From Lachnospiraceae bacterium (GTDB lineage: Bacteria; Bacillota; Clostridia; Lachnospirales; Lachnospiraceae): a DNA stretch of 64,000 nt. The notes below the pieces were generated by a model. That model was not told where the DNA came from. It made no database searches and saw nothing but the letters and a program-made list of their open reading frames with translations. The stretch spans positions 87,684 through 151,683 of the forward strand of contig CAAGMZ010000029.1 in NCBI GenBank assembly GCA_900771195.1. The letters are read 5' to 3'. Each line of letters opens with the position of its first letter. The stretch's first letter is position 1. Of the stretch, positions 7,837 to 17,012 are shown in pieces. The position numbers were made by a program, and so were the translations under genes.

Positions 7837-9621
7837 CTAACTGATATTCTTAAACTGTGCATTGTAAAGCTCGTAATAGAATCCTTTCTTTTCCATCAGT
7901 TCATCATGACTTCCGGATTCGAGCACTCCGCCTTTATCGATTACGAATATTCTGTCAGCGTTTCTTATGGTTGACAGCCTGTGGGCAATGACAAAAGATG
8001 TCCTTCCCTTTAAAAGCTGTTCTATACCCTCCTGTACAAGAATCTCCGTATTGGTATCTATACTTGATGTTGCTTCATCAAGTATCAGTATAGCCGGGTC
8101 AGATACCATTGTTCTCGCAAAAGCAAGAAGCTGTCTCTGTCCGATTGAAAGCCTTGCGCCTCTCTCACTTATCTCCGTATCGTATCCTTTTTCAAGCTGC
8201 ATTATAAAATCATGCGCATGTACGGCCTTTGCAGCAGCTTCTATCTCTTCATCGGTGGCATCAAGCTTACCATACCTGATATTATCCTTTATGGTTCCCG
8301 AAAACAGAAAATTATCCTGCGTCATTACGCCCATCTGCCTGCGCAGGCTATTGATTGTGACACCCTTCAGATCATGCCCGTCAACTCTTATCGTTCCCTC
8401 TGTGGAATTATAAAAACGGCTTATAAGGTTTACTATGGTTGTTTTACCGGCTCCTGTAGGTCCCACAAGCGCGATGGTTTCCCCCGGATTGATTGTGAAG
8501 CTTACATTACGGAGAACAAACCTGTCGGGTTCATCAGGATAAGCAAATCCCACATCATCAAACTCTACCCTTCCCTCAATGGGCGGTATTTCCTCAGCAT
8601 CCGGACTGTCGGCCACATCAGGCTTCTCATCCATAACTTCAAAAACACGTTCAGCAGCAGAAATATTGGTAACGAGCTTATTGTAGTATGATGCCAGATT
8701 CCTTATGGGTCCCCAGAACATGGAAAGATATATGGCAAAAGCCGTGTATGTACCTACACCCACAACATCAGTTCCAAGTTTTCTTATTCCTATGAAGTAC
8801 AGGAGAAATGTTCCTATTCCCCATGATATTTCAATTGTCGGGCTGAATGCATCTGCCACGGCAACCGCATTCCTGAATGCCCTCTGATGTTCGTAAGAGA
8901 CCTGTGAAAATTCTTCTTTTTCCTCTTTCTCAGCTGTAAAGCTCTGAACAACTCCTATACCCGAAAAATCCTCATGCACGAAAGCTGATATGTTGGAAGA
9001 TTTTTTGCGGAAAATCTGCCATTTCTTATGGGCCAAAATCTCAGCCACATATATACCGGCAACGATTATCGGTATCGCCGCAACTGCTGACAATGTAAGC
9101 CATGGATTATGTACACACATCACTATCAGTACCACCACCACTGTCAGAAAATCCGGAAGAAGCTGTGTCACCGTGCTCTGTATCACATCCTTAAGTGAAT
9201 TGACGTCACCTATTACACGGGAAAGAATCTTACCGGTAGGTCTGCTGTCAAAAAAGTTAAAGCTCAGGGTCTGAATATGGGTATACAGCTGGTCCCTTAT
9301 CGTGAGAAGAACACTGTTGGACACTTTTGCCATTGTCTTCATCCAGTACTTTGCACTTACCATATATATTATGCTTATGGTAAGCAGTATGGCCGCCACA
9401 GCCACAAGTCCCGTCCAGTCTTTACCGGCTATCTTCTTATCTATGGCATACTCAAGAAGAAGAGGGTTTATGACCGATATGCCAAGGGACAGAAGCATGC
9501 ACAATACAACTGAAATTATCTGTTTTTTGTATGCAAGCATATATTTGAAAAGACGTACAAGGACCTTTATCTTGACTGTTTCCTTCTGCTCTTCGTCCTG
9601 CCTTACCGAATTTATCGACAT
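7837..9621 (-). CDS. ABC exporter half-transporter, subunit with catalytic Glu (heterodimeric multidrug type)
   Basis: The 594-residue protein has six N-terminal transmembrane helices (type IV exporter fold) and a C-terminal nucleotide-binding domain with Walker A GPTGAGKTT, signature LSIGQ (instead of LSGGQ), Walker B ILILDEATSSID with catalytic Glu, and H-loop IAHRLSTI. Together with the upstream gene it should form a heterodimer of the LmrCD/BmrCD/TM287-288 type. Its non-canonical signature would face the partner's Walker B, which lacks the Glu, giving one degenerate and one active ATP site. The start overlaps the previous gene by 10 bases. The substrate (drug, lipid or peptide) cannot be read from sequence. 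Confidence 0.93.
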   Translation of the reverse strand: MSINSVRQDEEQKETVKIKVLVRLFKYMLAYKKQIISVVLCMLLSLGISVINPLLLEYAIDKKIAGKDWTGLVAVAAILLTISIIYMVSAKYWMKTMAKVSNSVLLTIRDQLYTHIQTLSFNFFDSRPTGKILSRVIGDVNSLKDVIQSTVTQLLPDFLTVVVVLIVMCVHNPWLTLSAVAAIPIIVAGIYVAEILAHKKWQIFRKKSSNISAFVHEDFSGIGVVQSFTAEKEEKEEFSQVSYEHQRAFRNAVAVADAFSPTIEISWGIGTFLLYFIGIRKLGTDVVGVGTYTAFAIYLSMFWGPIRNLASYYNKLVTNISAAERVFEVMDEKPDVADSPDAEEIPPIEGRVEFDDVGFAYPDEPDRFVLRNVSFTINPGETIALVGPTGAGKTTIVNLISRFYNSTEGTIRVDGHDLKGVTINSLRRQMGVMTQDNFLFSGTIKDNIRYGKLDATDEEIEAAAKAVHAHDFIMQLEKGYDTEISERGARLSIGQRQLLAFARTMVSDPAILILDEATSSIDTNTEILVQEGIEQLLKGRTSFVIAHRLSTIRNADRIFVIDKGGVLESGSHDELMEKKGFYYELYNAQFKNIS

Positions 9622-11396
9622 ACAATCCCCTCCTTTCCTATAACTTCTATGGCCTTACGGTAATCACCGTATTGTGCCTCAAATGTGGAATAATAGAGTC
9701 CCTTCTTATCCATCAGTTCCTCATGCGTTCCGCGCTCTGCAATATGTCCGTTATCAAGCACTATTATCTCATCCGCATGACGCACCGATGATATCCTGTG
9801 GGCAATTATTATTTTGCCTGTGTCTTTCATCTCTGCAAGGCTCTGCTGGATTTCGTACTCAGTCTCCATATCAAGCGCAGACGTGGAATCATCAAGAATC
9901 AGTATCTGTGCATTTCTGGCGATGGCCCGTGCCAGGCTGAGTCTCTGCTTCTGTCCGCCTGAAAGTCCTACCCCGCGTTCTCCGATAACAGTATCGTATC
10001 CTTCGGAAAGCTTATCGACAAATTCCGAGGCATGTGCTGTCTCCATTGACTTTCTGACCACATCATCATTCATTACTGTTTTTTTGCCGAGCTTTATATT
10101 TTCCTCGACTGTATCCGAAAAGAGAAAAACATCCTGTGATACTACGGCAGTACAGCCTCTGACCGTTTCAAGCGGAAGCTTTCTCACGTCAATTCCGTCT
10201 ATCGTTATGCTTCCTTCATCCACGTCATAAAATCTGTTAATCAGATTGACTATCGTGCTTTTGCCTGAGCCTGTAGCCCCCATTATTCCAAGGGTTCTGC
10301 CCTTCTTAAGTTCAAAAGAAACATCGTCTATAATCTTCTGGTTATCAAGTGAAAAGCTGACATTCTTAAAGCACAGATTTCCTTCAACCGTATCCGGTCT
10401 GACCGGATTGTCGTCATCCTTTATCTCCGGCTCCTTTGCAAGAATTGCGTTTATTTTCTTGTTGGAAGCAAACGCCGCAGCTATGCAGTTTGTAAGCCAG
10501 CCAAGGTTCTCCATGGGCCATACGATGTTATTGGAATACTGTATAAAAGCAGTGAGTATGCCAAGTGTCAGATTTCCCTTTATGACTGCATAGCCTCCCG
10601 CAAGAAGTACAACCACCTGCATCACCTTAGGTATAAAAGACATATTGGGGTCAAACTTTGCCATTATTGTTGCCTGCTTAATGTTATACTCCGAATATTT
10701 CACATTGTTGGTCCTGAACTTTTTAATTTCATAGTCCTCTCTGGCAAAAGACTTTACAGTCCTGACACCGGAAAGATTTTCCTGAACAACATTGTTGAGG
10801 ACTGCATTCTGCTCACTTATGTCGTCATACACCTTATCAAGCCTCTTTTCGAGCCTTATTGCCAGATAGCCCATAAAAGGCATCATAAGAAGCGGAATAA
10901 GACTCAGCTTCCAGTCAAGCTTTATCATGCTGATGGCTGTAAATATCACATAGCACACAGCCTCTATCATAAGCATTCCAACGAATCCGAAAAGATCCCA
11001 TATACGGTCAACATCATCCTTGACTCTTGCCATAAGCTCTCCCGTATTGGTCTGCTTGAAGTATGATCTTGAAAGTGTCTGGATATGGTTAAATAAATTC
11101 TTTCTTACATTTGTAGCCACAAGGCTTCCCGCCACATCCGCATTGAACTCCTTCAGATACTGGGAAACAGCCCTTCCGAATCCCACAATCAGGATACATA
11201 TAAGGTCCTTTTTCAAAATGACCATATTGCCGCCGATTATGACGTCATCTACTATTGACATGGTAATTAGCGGAAACCATACATCCAGTATTACGCTGAT
11301 AAACATGCAGACTGATGCAATTGCATACCGCCACCATGTCCTGCCTGCATACCTTGCAAGCGGATTCCTGTTATTTTTTTCTTTTACTCTGCTCAT
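9612..11396 (-). CDS. ABC exporter half-transporter, subunit with degenerate catalytic site
   Basis: The 594-residue partner of the exporter has six transmembrane helices followed by an ATPase domain with GATGSGKST, canonical signature LSGGQKQR, Walker B ILILDDSTSALD (Asp in place of the catalytic Glu) and H-loop IAHRISSV. This Asp is the hallmark of the non-hydrolysing site in heterodimeric exporters. The start at 11396 is supported by AGGAG 7 bases upstream; the frame extends further upstream but through the terminator of the preceding gene. It is translated ahead of, and coupled to, the Glu-bearing subunit. Confidence 0.93.
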   Translation of the reverse strand: MSRVKEKNNRNPLARYAGRTWWRYAIASVCMFISVILDVWFPLITMSIVDDVIIGGNMVILKKDLICILIVGFGRAVSQYLKEFNADVAGSLVATNVRKNLFNHIQTLSRSYFKQTNTGELMARVKDDVDRIWDLFGFVGMLMIEAVCYVIFTAISMIKLDWKLSLIPLLMMPFMGYLAIRLEKRLDKVYDDISEQNAVLNNVVQENLSGVRTVKSFAREDYEIKKFRTNNVKYSEYNIKQATIMAKFDPNMSFIPKVMQVVVLLAGGYAVIKGNLTLGILTAFIQYSNNIVWPMENLGWLTNCIAAAFASNKKINAILAKEPEIKDDDNPVRPDTVEGNLCFKNVSFSLDNQKIIDDVSFELKKGRTLGIMGATGSGKSTIVNLINRFYDVDEGSITIDGIDVRKLPLETVRGCTAVVSQDVFLFSDTVEENIKLGKKTVMNDDVVRKSMETAHASEFVDKLSEGYDTVIGERGVGLSGGQKQRLSLARAIARNAQILILDDSTSALDMETEYEIQQSLAEMKDTGKIIIAHRISSVRHADEIIVLDNGHIAERGTHEELMDKKGLYYSTFEAQYGDYRKAIEVIGKEGIVCR

Positions 11397-11432
11397 TAAA
11401 TTTCTCCTGTTGCACCCTCTCATAACTAAAAA

Positions 11433-11470
11433 CCAAAAGTGCAGTTCTCTCTTAAACCTGAGAACTGCAC
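11433..11470 (-). terminator. Rho-independent terminator of the zinc-ribbon gene
   Basis: A perfect 11-bp stem (GTGCAGTTCTC at 11439-11449, GAGAACTGCAC at 11460-11470) with a 10-nt loop is followed on the minus strand by TTTTGGTTTTTAG, 14 bases after the zinc-ribbon stop. Confidence 0.8.
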
Positions 11471-11483
11471 CTGAACACACCGT

Positions 11484-12254
11484 TTAGAAACCTTCCGGCA
11501 TTACATACCATTTAATTCCGGACTTATATACGATAAGTGTTTCGTCATCCGAATCCCACTCTTCGTAATCAGGATCCCACACCTTGTACTCTACTTCTAT
11601 CTCGTACATTTTGCTTATCCTGACCTTAACGTCCGTTTCATCCTTGATTTCCTCAATAACATCCTTGACGTCGTCTTTATCAGCCTTTTCCTTATCGGTA
11701 ATGCTGATGCTCTTGTACTTGACGCCATCTTCTGCCGTAAAAGCAAGTACCATATCCAAATAGGAAATCAGAGTCTTCTTAGACTTTCCTGTCTCTTCTT
11801 CCAACGCTTTTACCATGCTTGGCGAGCAAGTGGCTTCGAGATATGCCTTGCCGTCGCCTTTCTGCAAAGCCTTGTAATATGTCTTTACCGCGCCTTTCAT
11901 AGTAAGGCTGCCTGACCCGGTCAAAATCAGTATGAGTGATACAACTATTGCAATCACTGCTACTGCTGCAATTATAATCGGTACAGGAAATTTCTTCTTG
12001 GTCTGTGTCTGTGCCTGCGCCGGCTGACCATACTGCTGATATGGCTGCTGGTAGGGCTGCTGCCCCGGCTGATACGGCTGCTGTCCCGGCTGGTACTGGT
12101 ACTGAGGTGCTGCCTGCTGTCCTCCGTTATTACCCTGAGGCGTCTGCATCCCTGCAGGTGAAGGTGTAGGTATCTCAGATACCGGTGTTCCGCAATTCTG
12201 GCAGAACTTGTCAGTTTCGCTGACCTGTGCTCCACATTTACTGCAAAATCTCAT
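11484..12254 (-). CDS. Zinc-ribbon membrane-anchored protein with Pro/Gln-rich linker
   Basis: The 256-residue protein begins with a zinc ribbon (CSKCGAQ ... CQNCGTP), continues with a low-complexity linker built from PGQQPYQ-like units (about residues 40-85), one transmembrane helix (about 90-115), and an outside domain of about 140 residues starting MKGAVKTYYKALQKGDG, reminiscent of the NTF2/DUF4878-like fold in such clostridial proteins. The ribbon is cytoplasmic and the C-terminal domain extracellular by topology. Function is unknown; a stress-sensing or envelope-scaffold role is speculation. Confidence 0.85.
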   Translation of the reverse strand: MRFCSKCGAQVSETDKFCQNCGTPVSEIPTPSPAGMQTPQGNNGGQQAAPQYQYQPGQQPYQPGQQPYQQPYQQYGQPAQAQTQTKKKFPVPIIIAAVAVIAIVVSLILILTGSGSLTMKGAVKTYYKALQKGDGKAYLEATCSPSMVKALEEETGKSKKTLISYLDMVLAFTAEDGVKYKSISITDKEKADKDDVKDVIEEIKDETDVKVRISKMYEIEVEYKVWDPDYEEWDSDDETLIVYKSGIKWYVMPEGF

Positions 12255-12331
12255 CTTTTTCCTCCATATGTATTCAGTTTTATACTTAATTTATATAGTA
12301 TCAGTAAAAACGATTATTGGCAAGCAGAAAA

Positions 12332-13774
12332 TTACTGCTGGACCTCTATTTTCTGCTTTGACTTTGCCGCAAGAGAATGTGTTGCCGTGTTAGTGCCGGA
12401 CGTATATCCGTAATACAGAATATTATCCATGGAAAATACATAAAACATGCCCGGCTGTTCCCAGTCATATATCCTCAAAGGATATGAGCTGCAAAGCACG
12501 TCGCTTCCAAGCATGAAATACATATAACAGTCATTTACCGAGCCATTGGTGGTGTCGATAAAATACCACTCTCCGTCACACAAAGCCATATTCCACGCAT
12601 GTGATTCGTTGACCACTATTTCGTTGGAAATCCCCATGTTATCAAGCATTATTTTGTAAGCCTTGGCATATCCCTCGCAAACTGCCGAACCGTTGACAAA
12701 TGCGCCATAGGACGTATGGGCAACAGGGTCATTTATATTCTGGGCATAGCTTACATAGTCTTTCAGGTAATCATATGCCGCAAGCAGCTTATCGTATGTG
12801 CTGCCGCTAAAACCTGATGTTATGGAGGAAGCCGCATCCTTTACCTTCTGCACCTGTTGTGCTGTCTCATAGGAATAATAATAAACAGCATATAGCGAAT
12901 ATGAGCCATCCTTAAGTCTGACACTGCCCGCATTCTGCATCATAAACAATGCTATTCCATGAGCATAATAATACTGATAATCCAGACTGAGCCTGTCATA
13001 AAGATATGCATCCTTTTTGTAAATATTGACTGCAGTGGGATTAGCTTCCGCCACGGAAGACACTGTATTAAGTCCGCCCACTATATCGTCAAAAGCTCCG
13101 GCTGGAGATATTATGTATCTGACGCTCTTAACACCTGATTCCAGAGAGAGCACGCTATTGACACAAAAAGCACGAAGCTCATCAAGGTTTCCGACCGGAT
13201 GATATCCTCTCTGATTAACCAGCTCGTAATAAAAGTCATTACTGTTTAAATTCTCATATGTAATCTTGGAAATTGTAAAATTCGTGTCAGGAGCGCCGGG
13301 TGTATCCTCTGAAGTCCCGGTAACCTCCTGCACTGTCGTTTCTTCAGGCACTGAAACCGTCTGTGACGGAGCTTCGGTACGGGAATTATCGGGAAGTGTT
13401 CCCGGATTCTGGGTGGGTTTATCCGTTTTATCCGTTTTCCCCGGCTCCTCTGTCTTTCCCACCGATTCGGAGTCAGGAACCGTTTTTCCTTCATCACTTG
13501 ACAGTGCTTTGGTCTCAATGAGCGTAAAACTCTCTCCGGTGCTCTCCACAGTCATATTCTGACTGCTGTCCGAATCACCGGTCTCTGAACCCGTACTTCT
13601 GTCATATTCATATTCTGTATCATGTGAAACTGTTAATGAAGGGTCATAAGCCCCTGAAATGCTTTCCTCTGAAACGGAAACAGATCTTTTGGAGCACCCT
13701 GTAAGAGCACCAAATGTGGTACACGAAAACAGCACCGCAGCCACCGCGGCACTAATTAATCTTCTATTTTTCAT
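12332..13774 (-). CDS. Lipoprotein with transglutaminase-like (cysteine peptidase fold) domain
   Basis: The 480-residue protein starts with a lipoprotein signal (KNRR, hydrophobic core, lipobox LTGC). A Ser/Thr/Glu/Pro-rich linker of about 150 residues follows. The C-terminal domain has the transglutaminase-like triad: Cys in GSAVCEGYAKAY, His in ESHAWNMALCDG and Asp in WYFIDTTNGS. Proteins of this kind act outside the cell on wall or surface proteins; the substrate is unknown. The start at 13774 is chosen for GAGGAT 8 bases upstream and the signal peptide; the frame extends further without a ribosome binding site. Confidence 0.88.
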   Translation of the reverse strand: MKNRRLISAAVAAVLFSCTTFGALTGCSKRSVSVSEESISGAYDPSLTVSHDTEYEYDRSTGSETGDSDSSQNMTVESTGESFTLIETKALSSDEGKTVPDSESVGKTEEPGKTDKTDKPTQNPGTLPDNSRTEAPSQTVSVPEETTVQEVTGTSEDTPGAPDTNFTISKITYENLNSNDFYYELVNQRGYHPVGNLDELRAFCVNSVLSLESGVKSVRYIISPAGAFDDIVGGLNTVSSVAEANPTAVNIYKKDAYLYDRLSLDYQYYYAHGIALFMMQNAGSVRLKDGSYSLYAVYYYSYETAQQVQKVKDAASSITSGFSGSTYDKLLAAYDYLKDYVSYAQNINDPVAHTSYGAFVNGSAVCEGYAKAYKIMLDNMGISNEIVVNESHAWNMALCDGEWYFIDTTNGSVNDCYMYFMLGSDVLCSSYPLRIYDWEQPGMFYVFSMDNILYYGYTSGTNTATHSLAAKSKQKIEVQQ

Positions 13775-13832
13775 ATATATATCCTCAAAACGGCCGGATT
13801 TCAATTCCGACACCGACAAAAAACACATCAAA

Positions 13833-13852
13833 GGCAATATCCGAATATTGCC
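13833..13852 (-). other. Hairpin in the leader of the transglutaminase-like lipoprotein gene
   Basis: GGCAATAT and ATATTGCC pair perfectly around a 4-nt loop, about 60 bases upstream of the lipoprotein start. On the minus strand it is followed by CTTTGATGTGTTTTTTG, so it could be a weak attenuator. Confidence 0.4.
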
Positions 13853-13868
13853 CACCCAACTGCTACAC

Positions 13869-13896
13869 TTGAAAAAAAATAAATTTAAACTATAAT
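13869..13896 (+). promoter_or_regulatory. Candidate promoter of the PHP phosphoesterase gene
   Basis: TTGAAA, 16 bases and TATAAT lie on the plus strand about 140 bases upstream of the PHP gene, in the 260-base AT-rich gap between divergent genes. The leader contains a small GCAGAC/GTCTGC hairpin; I see no gene in this gap. Confidence 0.5.
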
Positions 13897-14034
13897 CTAT
13901 ATATAACTGCAGACCAGTTACCTTGTCTGCCTATTCTTAATATCTGATAAATTACTACTTTAATGTATCATAGAATTAAATATTTTTCTATGGTAAAATT
14001 TTACATATTTTTACGAATTATGAGGTGATTTTGT

Positions 14035-14892
14035 ATGGAAAAAGTTGACCTTCACGTTCATTCAACTGCATCAGACGGAACCCTGACGCCTTCCGGGCTT
14101 GTTAAGGAGGCACAAAAAGCCGGTCTTTCAGCATTTGCACTTACAGACCATGATACCGTTGACGGAATTGCTGAATGCATCAGAGCAGGAAAAGAATCCG
14201 AAATAGAAGTGATTCCCGGAATAGAGATAAGTACACGGTACAAAGATAAAGAAATTCACATTGTAGGGCTCTGCATTGACTATACTGATGAACAGTTTCT
14301 AAACTCAATCGGAAACGAACTTGAAAGGCGAAATGCCCGTAATGAAAAGCTTATAGAAAGATTCAATGAATACGGCTTCCCCATATCGATGGATGAGCTT
14401 ACTGATATGTTTCCCGACAGCGTTATCACAAGAGCGCATTTTGCTTCCTATATGGTCAAAAAGGGCTATGTGAAGGATAATGCAGAGGCCTTTGCAAAAT
14501 ATCTCGGAGACGGAATGCCCCTCTATGTCTCAAGGGAAAAGAAAAGTCCCAAAGAAGCCATAGACATAATAAAAGCCGCAGGAGGCGCAGCCATACTCGC
14601 ACATCCGCTCCTTTATCATCTCACGAACGGCGAGCTGTCTGCCCTCTGCAGCCAGTTGAAATCATATGGTCTTTGCGGCATTGAGACTATGTATTCCACT
14701 TACCGCGGTTTTGACGAGCTTAACGTAAGGAAGCTTGCTCATGAATATAATCTGCTTGAATCCGGCGGCTCCGACTTTCACGGTGCCAATAAGCCCCACA
14801 TAAGCCTTGGTTCAGGCTGCGGAAATCTCTGCATATCATACTCATACCTTAAAGCTATCAAGGACTCCGTCAATTACTCTCCAAAGGAGTAA
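14035..14892 (+). CDS. PHP-domain phosphoesterase (YciV/RNase AM-like)
   Basis: The 285-residue protein opens with the PHP metal motif DLHVHSTASDGT, then LTDHDTVDG, PGIEIS, a central insert, ILAHPLL and a final GSDFHG: the full set of metal ligands. Close families are 3',5'-nucleotide bisphosphate phosphatase and the 5'-3' exonuclease RNase AM (YciV). GAGGTG stands about 10 bases before the ATG. Its last 23 bases overlap the 3' end of the convergent ppk gene. Confidence 0.9.
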   Translation: MEKVDLHVHSTASDGTLTPSGLVKEAQKAGLSAFALTDHDTVDGIAECIRAGKESEIEVIPGIEISTRYKDKEIHIVGLCIDYTDEQFLNSIGNELERRNARNEKLIERFNEYGFPISMDELTDMFPDSVITRAHFASYMVKKGYVKDNAEAFAKYLGDGMPLYVSREKKSPKEAIDIIKAAGGAAILAHPLLYHLTNGELSALCSQLKSYGLCGIETMYSTYRGFDELNVRKLAHEYNLLESGGSDFHGANKPHISLGSGCGNLCISYSYLKAIKDSVNYSPKE

Positions 14893-17008
14893 ATACCCTT
14901 TTCTCTGCCTCATCTTCCTTCTGCTGCTTAACGGCAGCTACGGCCTCCTCACAGAATATTTTCTGGGAGTTAATCTTGCGGACTCCCGAATGAGGCCTCT
15001 TGCTGTATGTTCCGTCCGGAGCCAGAAATCTGCTTTTTACATTATCTGCAAGTTCTGTGTCAAGCACATGCCTTACCTGCATATGAAGTTCCCTGTTCTC
15101 AACAGGGAAAAGTATCTCAACTCTCCTGTCAAGATTTCTGGGCATCCAGTCACAGCTTCCCATGTATATTTCTTCGTTTCCGTTATTGCAGAAAGCAAAT
15201 ATCCTGCTGTGCTCAAGGAATGTTCCGACTATTGAGCGCACCTCAATATTATCGCTGATGCCTTCGATTCCCGGAATCAGACAGCAGATTCCGCGGACAA
15301 TAAGCTGAATCTTAACTCCTGCTCTGGAAGCATCATACAATGCTTCGATTATCGCTTTGTCGCAGAGTGAATTCATTTTGGCGATTATGTATGCATCCTT
15401 TCCCTCCAGAGCATTCTCTCGTTCTCTGTTAATAAGATAAAGGAACTTGTCGCGAAGCCAGAGCGGTGCCAGTGAAAGCCTGTTCCAGCCCAGCGGCTCC
15501 GAATATCCAGAAAGCATATTGAATACTGCGGTCGCATCTTCTCCTATTGCCTCACTGCAGGTGAACATTCCCAGGTCAGTATAAAGCTTTGCGGTGGAAT
15601 CATTATAATTACCTGTTCCCAGATGTACGTATCGCCTGATTCCGTCATCCTCACGCCGAACAACAAGCGTAATCTTACAGTGTGTCTTAAGCCCTACAAG
15701 ACCATATATGACATGACACCCTGCCTGCTCAAGCTTACGGGCCCAGTTAATATTATTTTCCTCGTCAAAACGTGCCTTAAGCTCTACAAGCACAGACACC
15801 TGCTTACCATTTTCCGCCGCCTTGGCAAGTGACGCAATTATCGGTGAATGTCCGCTGACACGATAAAGTGTCTGTTTAATTGCAAGTACCTTGGGGTCTG
15901 ATGCCGCCTGCCTCACAAAATCAACAACCGGATCGAATGTCTGATACGGATGATGCATCAGTATATCACCTTTGGCTATCCGGTCAAAAATATTTTCCTC
16001 CGGATTAATGGCCGGTACAGGCTGAGGCGTATACGGTTTTTCCCTCAGATGCTCAAACCCGTCAAGTCCGTAAAGCTTCATAAGAAATGTGAGGTCTATC
16101 GGCCCGTTTATCTCATATATAGCTTCATCGCTTACCTTCAGTTCTTTTTTGAGAACCTTTAACAGACGCTTATCCATTTTATCCTGAATCTCAAGCCTGA
16201 TAGCCTCTCCCCACTGGCGCTTCTTAATCTGGCGCTCAATTTCCTCAAGAAGATCCGAAGCATCGTCCTCCTCAATATCAAGGTCTGCATTACGCATTAT
16301 CCTGTACGGTGCATAGCATACAATGTCATAATTAAGAAAAAGCTTATCCATGTAATTCTCAATTATTTTCTCAAGCAGTATCAAAAAACGCGCATCATCT
16401 TTGCCGGGGATTTCCACAAATCTGGGAAGTCCCTGTGGAACCTGGACCGTAGCGAATTCAAGGTCATCTTCTTTGTCGTTCTTTTTATTCTTCTTCTGCA
16501 AAAGAGCTGCAATATTAAGAGTCTTGTTACGGATAAGAGGAAACGGTCTTGATGAATCAACGGCCATCGGCGTAAGCACGGGATAAACCTCATCCTTAAA
16601 ATATCTGTCGCAGAATGCCTTCTGTCTGTCATCAAGGTCATCAAAGCTGTCGACTATTACAAGTCCGTTTGCCTTAAGCTGCGGAAGCAGTGAACGGTTA
16701 TATGTATTATACTGAAGCTCCACAAACTCATGTGTCCTGGCAAAGATACGGTCAAGCTGCTCCTTCGGCTTCATTCCCGCTATATCCTTCTTATTACAGT
16801 CCGCATTAACCATATCCTTAAGTGATGCGACTCTTATCATAAAGAATTCATCAAAATTAGATGCCGTTATACTCAAAAACTTCAGTCTGTCAAAAAGCGG
16901 GTTGGCCTTATCCCTTGCTTCTTCCAGAACCCTTGCATTAAATTCAATCCATGACAGCTCCCTGTTGAAAAAACATTCCCTGCCATATTCTTTTTTATCA
17001 TCTGCCAT
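14870..17008 (-). CDS. ppk1: Polyphosphate kinase 1
   Basis: The 712-residue protein has the PPK1 layout: N domain (FFNRELSWIEFNARVLEEA), head domain, and two PLD-like catalytic domains. The autophosphorylated His is in GLKTHCKITL, and the ATP-binding segment KQTLYRVSGHSPI is intact. PPK1 polymerises the gamma phosphate of ATP into polyphosphate at the membrane. GGAGG is 7 bases upstream of the ATG. It is the last gene of the pheA-DUF815-ppx-ppk operon, 4 bases after ppx. Confidence 0.97.
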   Translation of the reverse strand: MADDKKEYGRECFFNRELSWIEFNARVLEEARDKANPLFDRLKFLSITASNFDEFFMIRVASLKDMVNADCNKKDIAGMKPKEQLDRIFARTHEFVELQYNTYNRSLLPQLKANGLVIVDSFDDLDDRQKAFCDRYFKDEVYPVLTPMAVDSSRPFPLIRNKTLNIAALLQKKNKKNDKEDDLEFATVQVPQGLPRFVEIPGKDDARFLILLEKIIENYMDKLFLNYDIVCYAPYRIMRNADLDIEEDDASDLLEEIERQIKKRQWGEAIRLEIQDKMDKRLLKVLKKELKVSDEAIYEINGPIDLTFLMKLYGLDGFEHLREKPYTPQPVPAINPEENIFDRIAKGDILMHHPYQTFDPVVDFVRQAASDPKVLAIKQTLYRVSGHSPIIASLAKAAENGKQVSVLVELKARFDEENNINWARKLEQAGCHVIYGLVGLKTHCKITLVVRREDDGIRRYVHLGTGNYNDSTAKLYTDLGMFTCSEAIGEDATAVFNMLSGYSEPLGWNRLSLAPLWLRDKFLYLINRERENALEGKDAYIIAKMNSLCDKAIIEALYDASRAGVKIQLIVRGICCLIPGIEGISDNIEVRSIVGTFLEHSRIFAFCNNGNEEIYMGSCDWMPRNLDRRVEILFPVENRELHMQVRHVLDTELADNVKSRFLAPDGTYSKRPHSGVRKINSQKIFCEEAVAAVKQQKEDEAEKRVFTPLESN

Positions 17009-17012
17009 TGTC

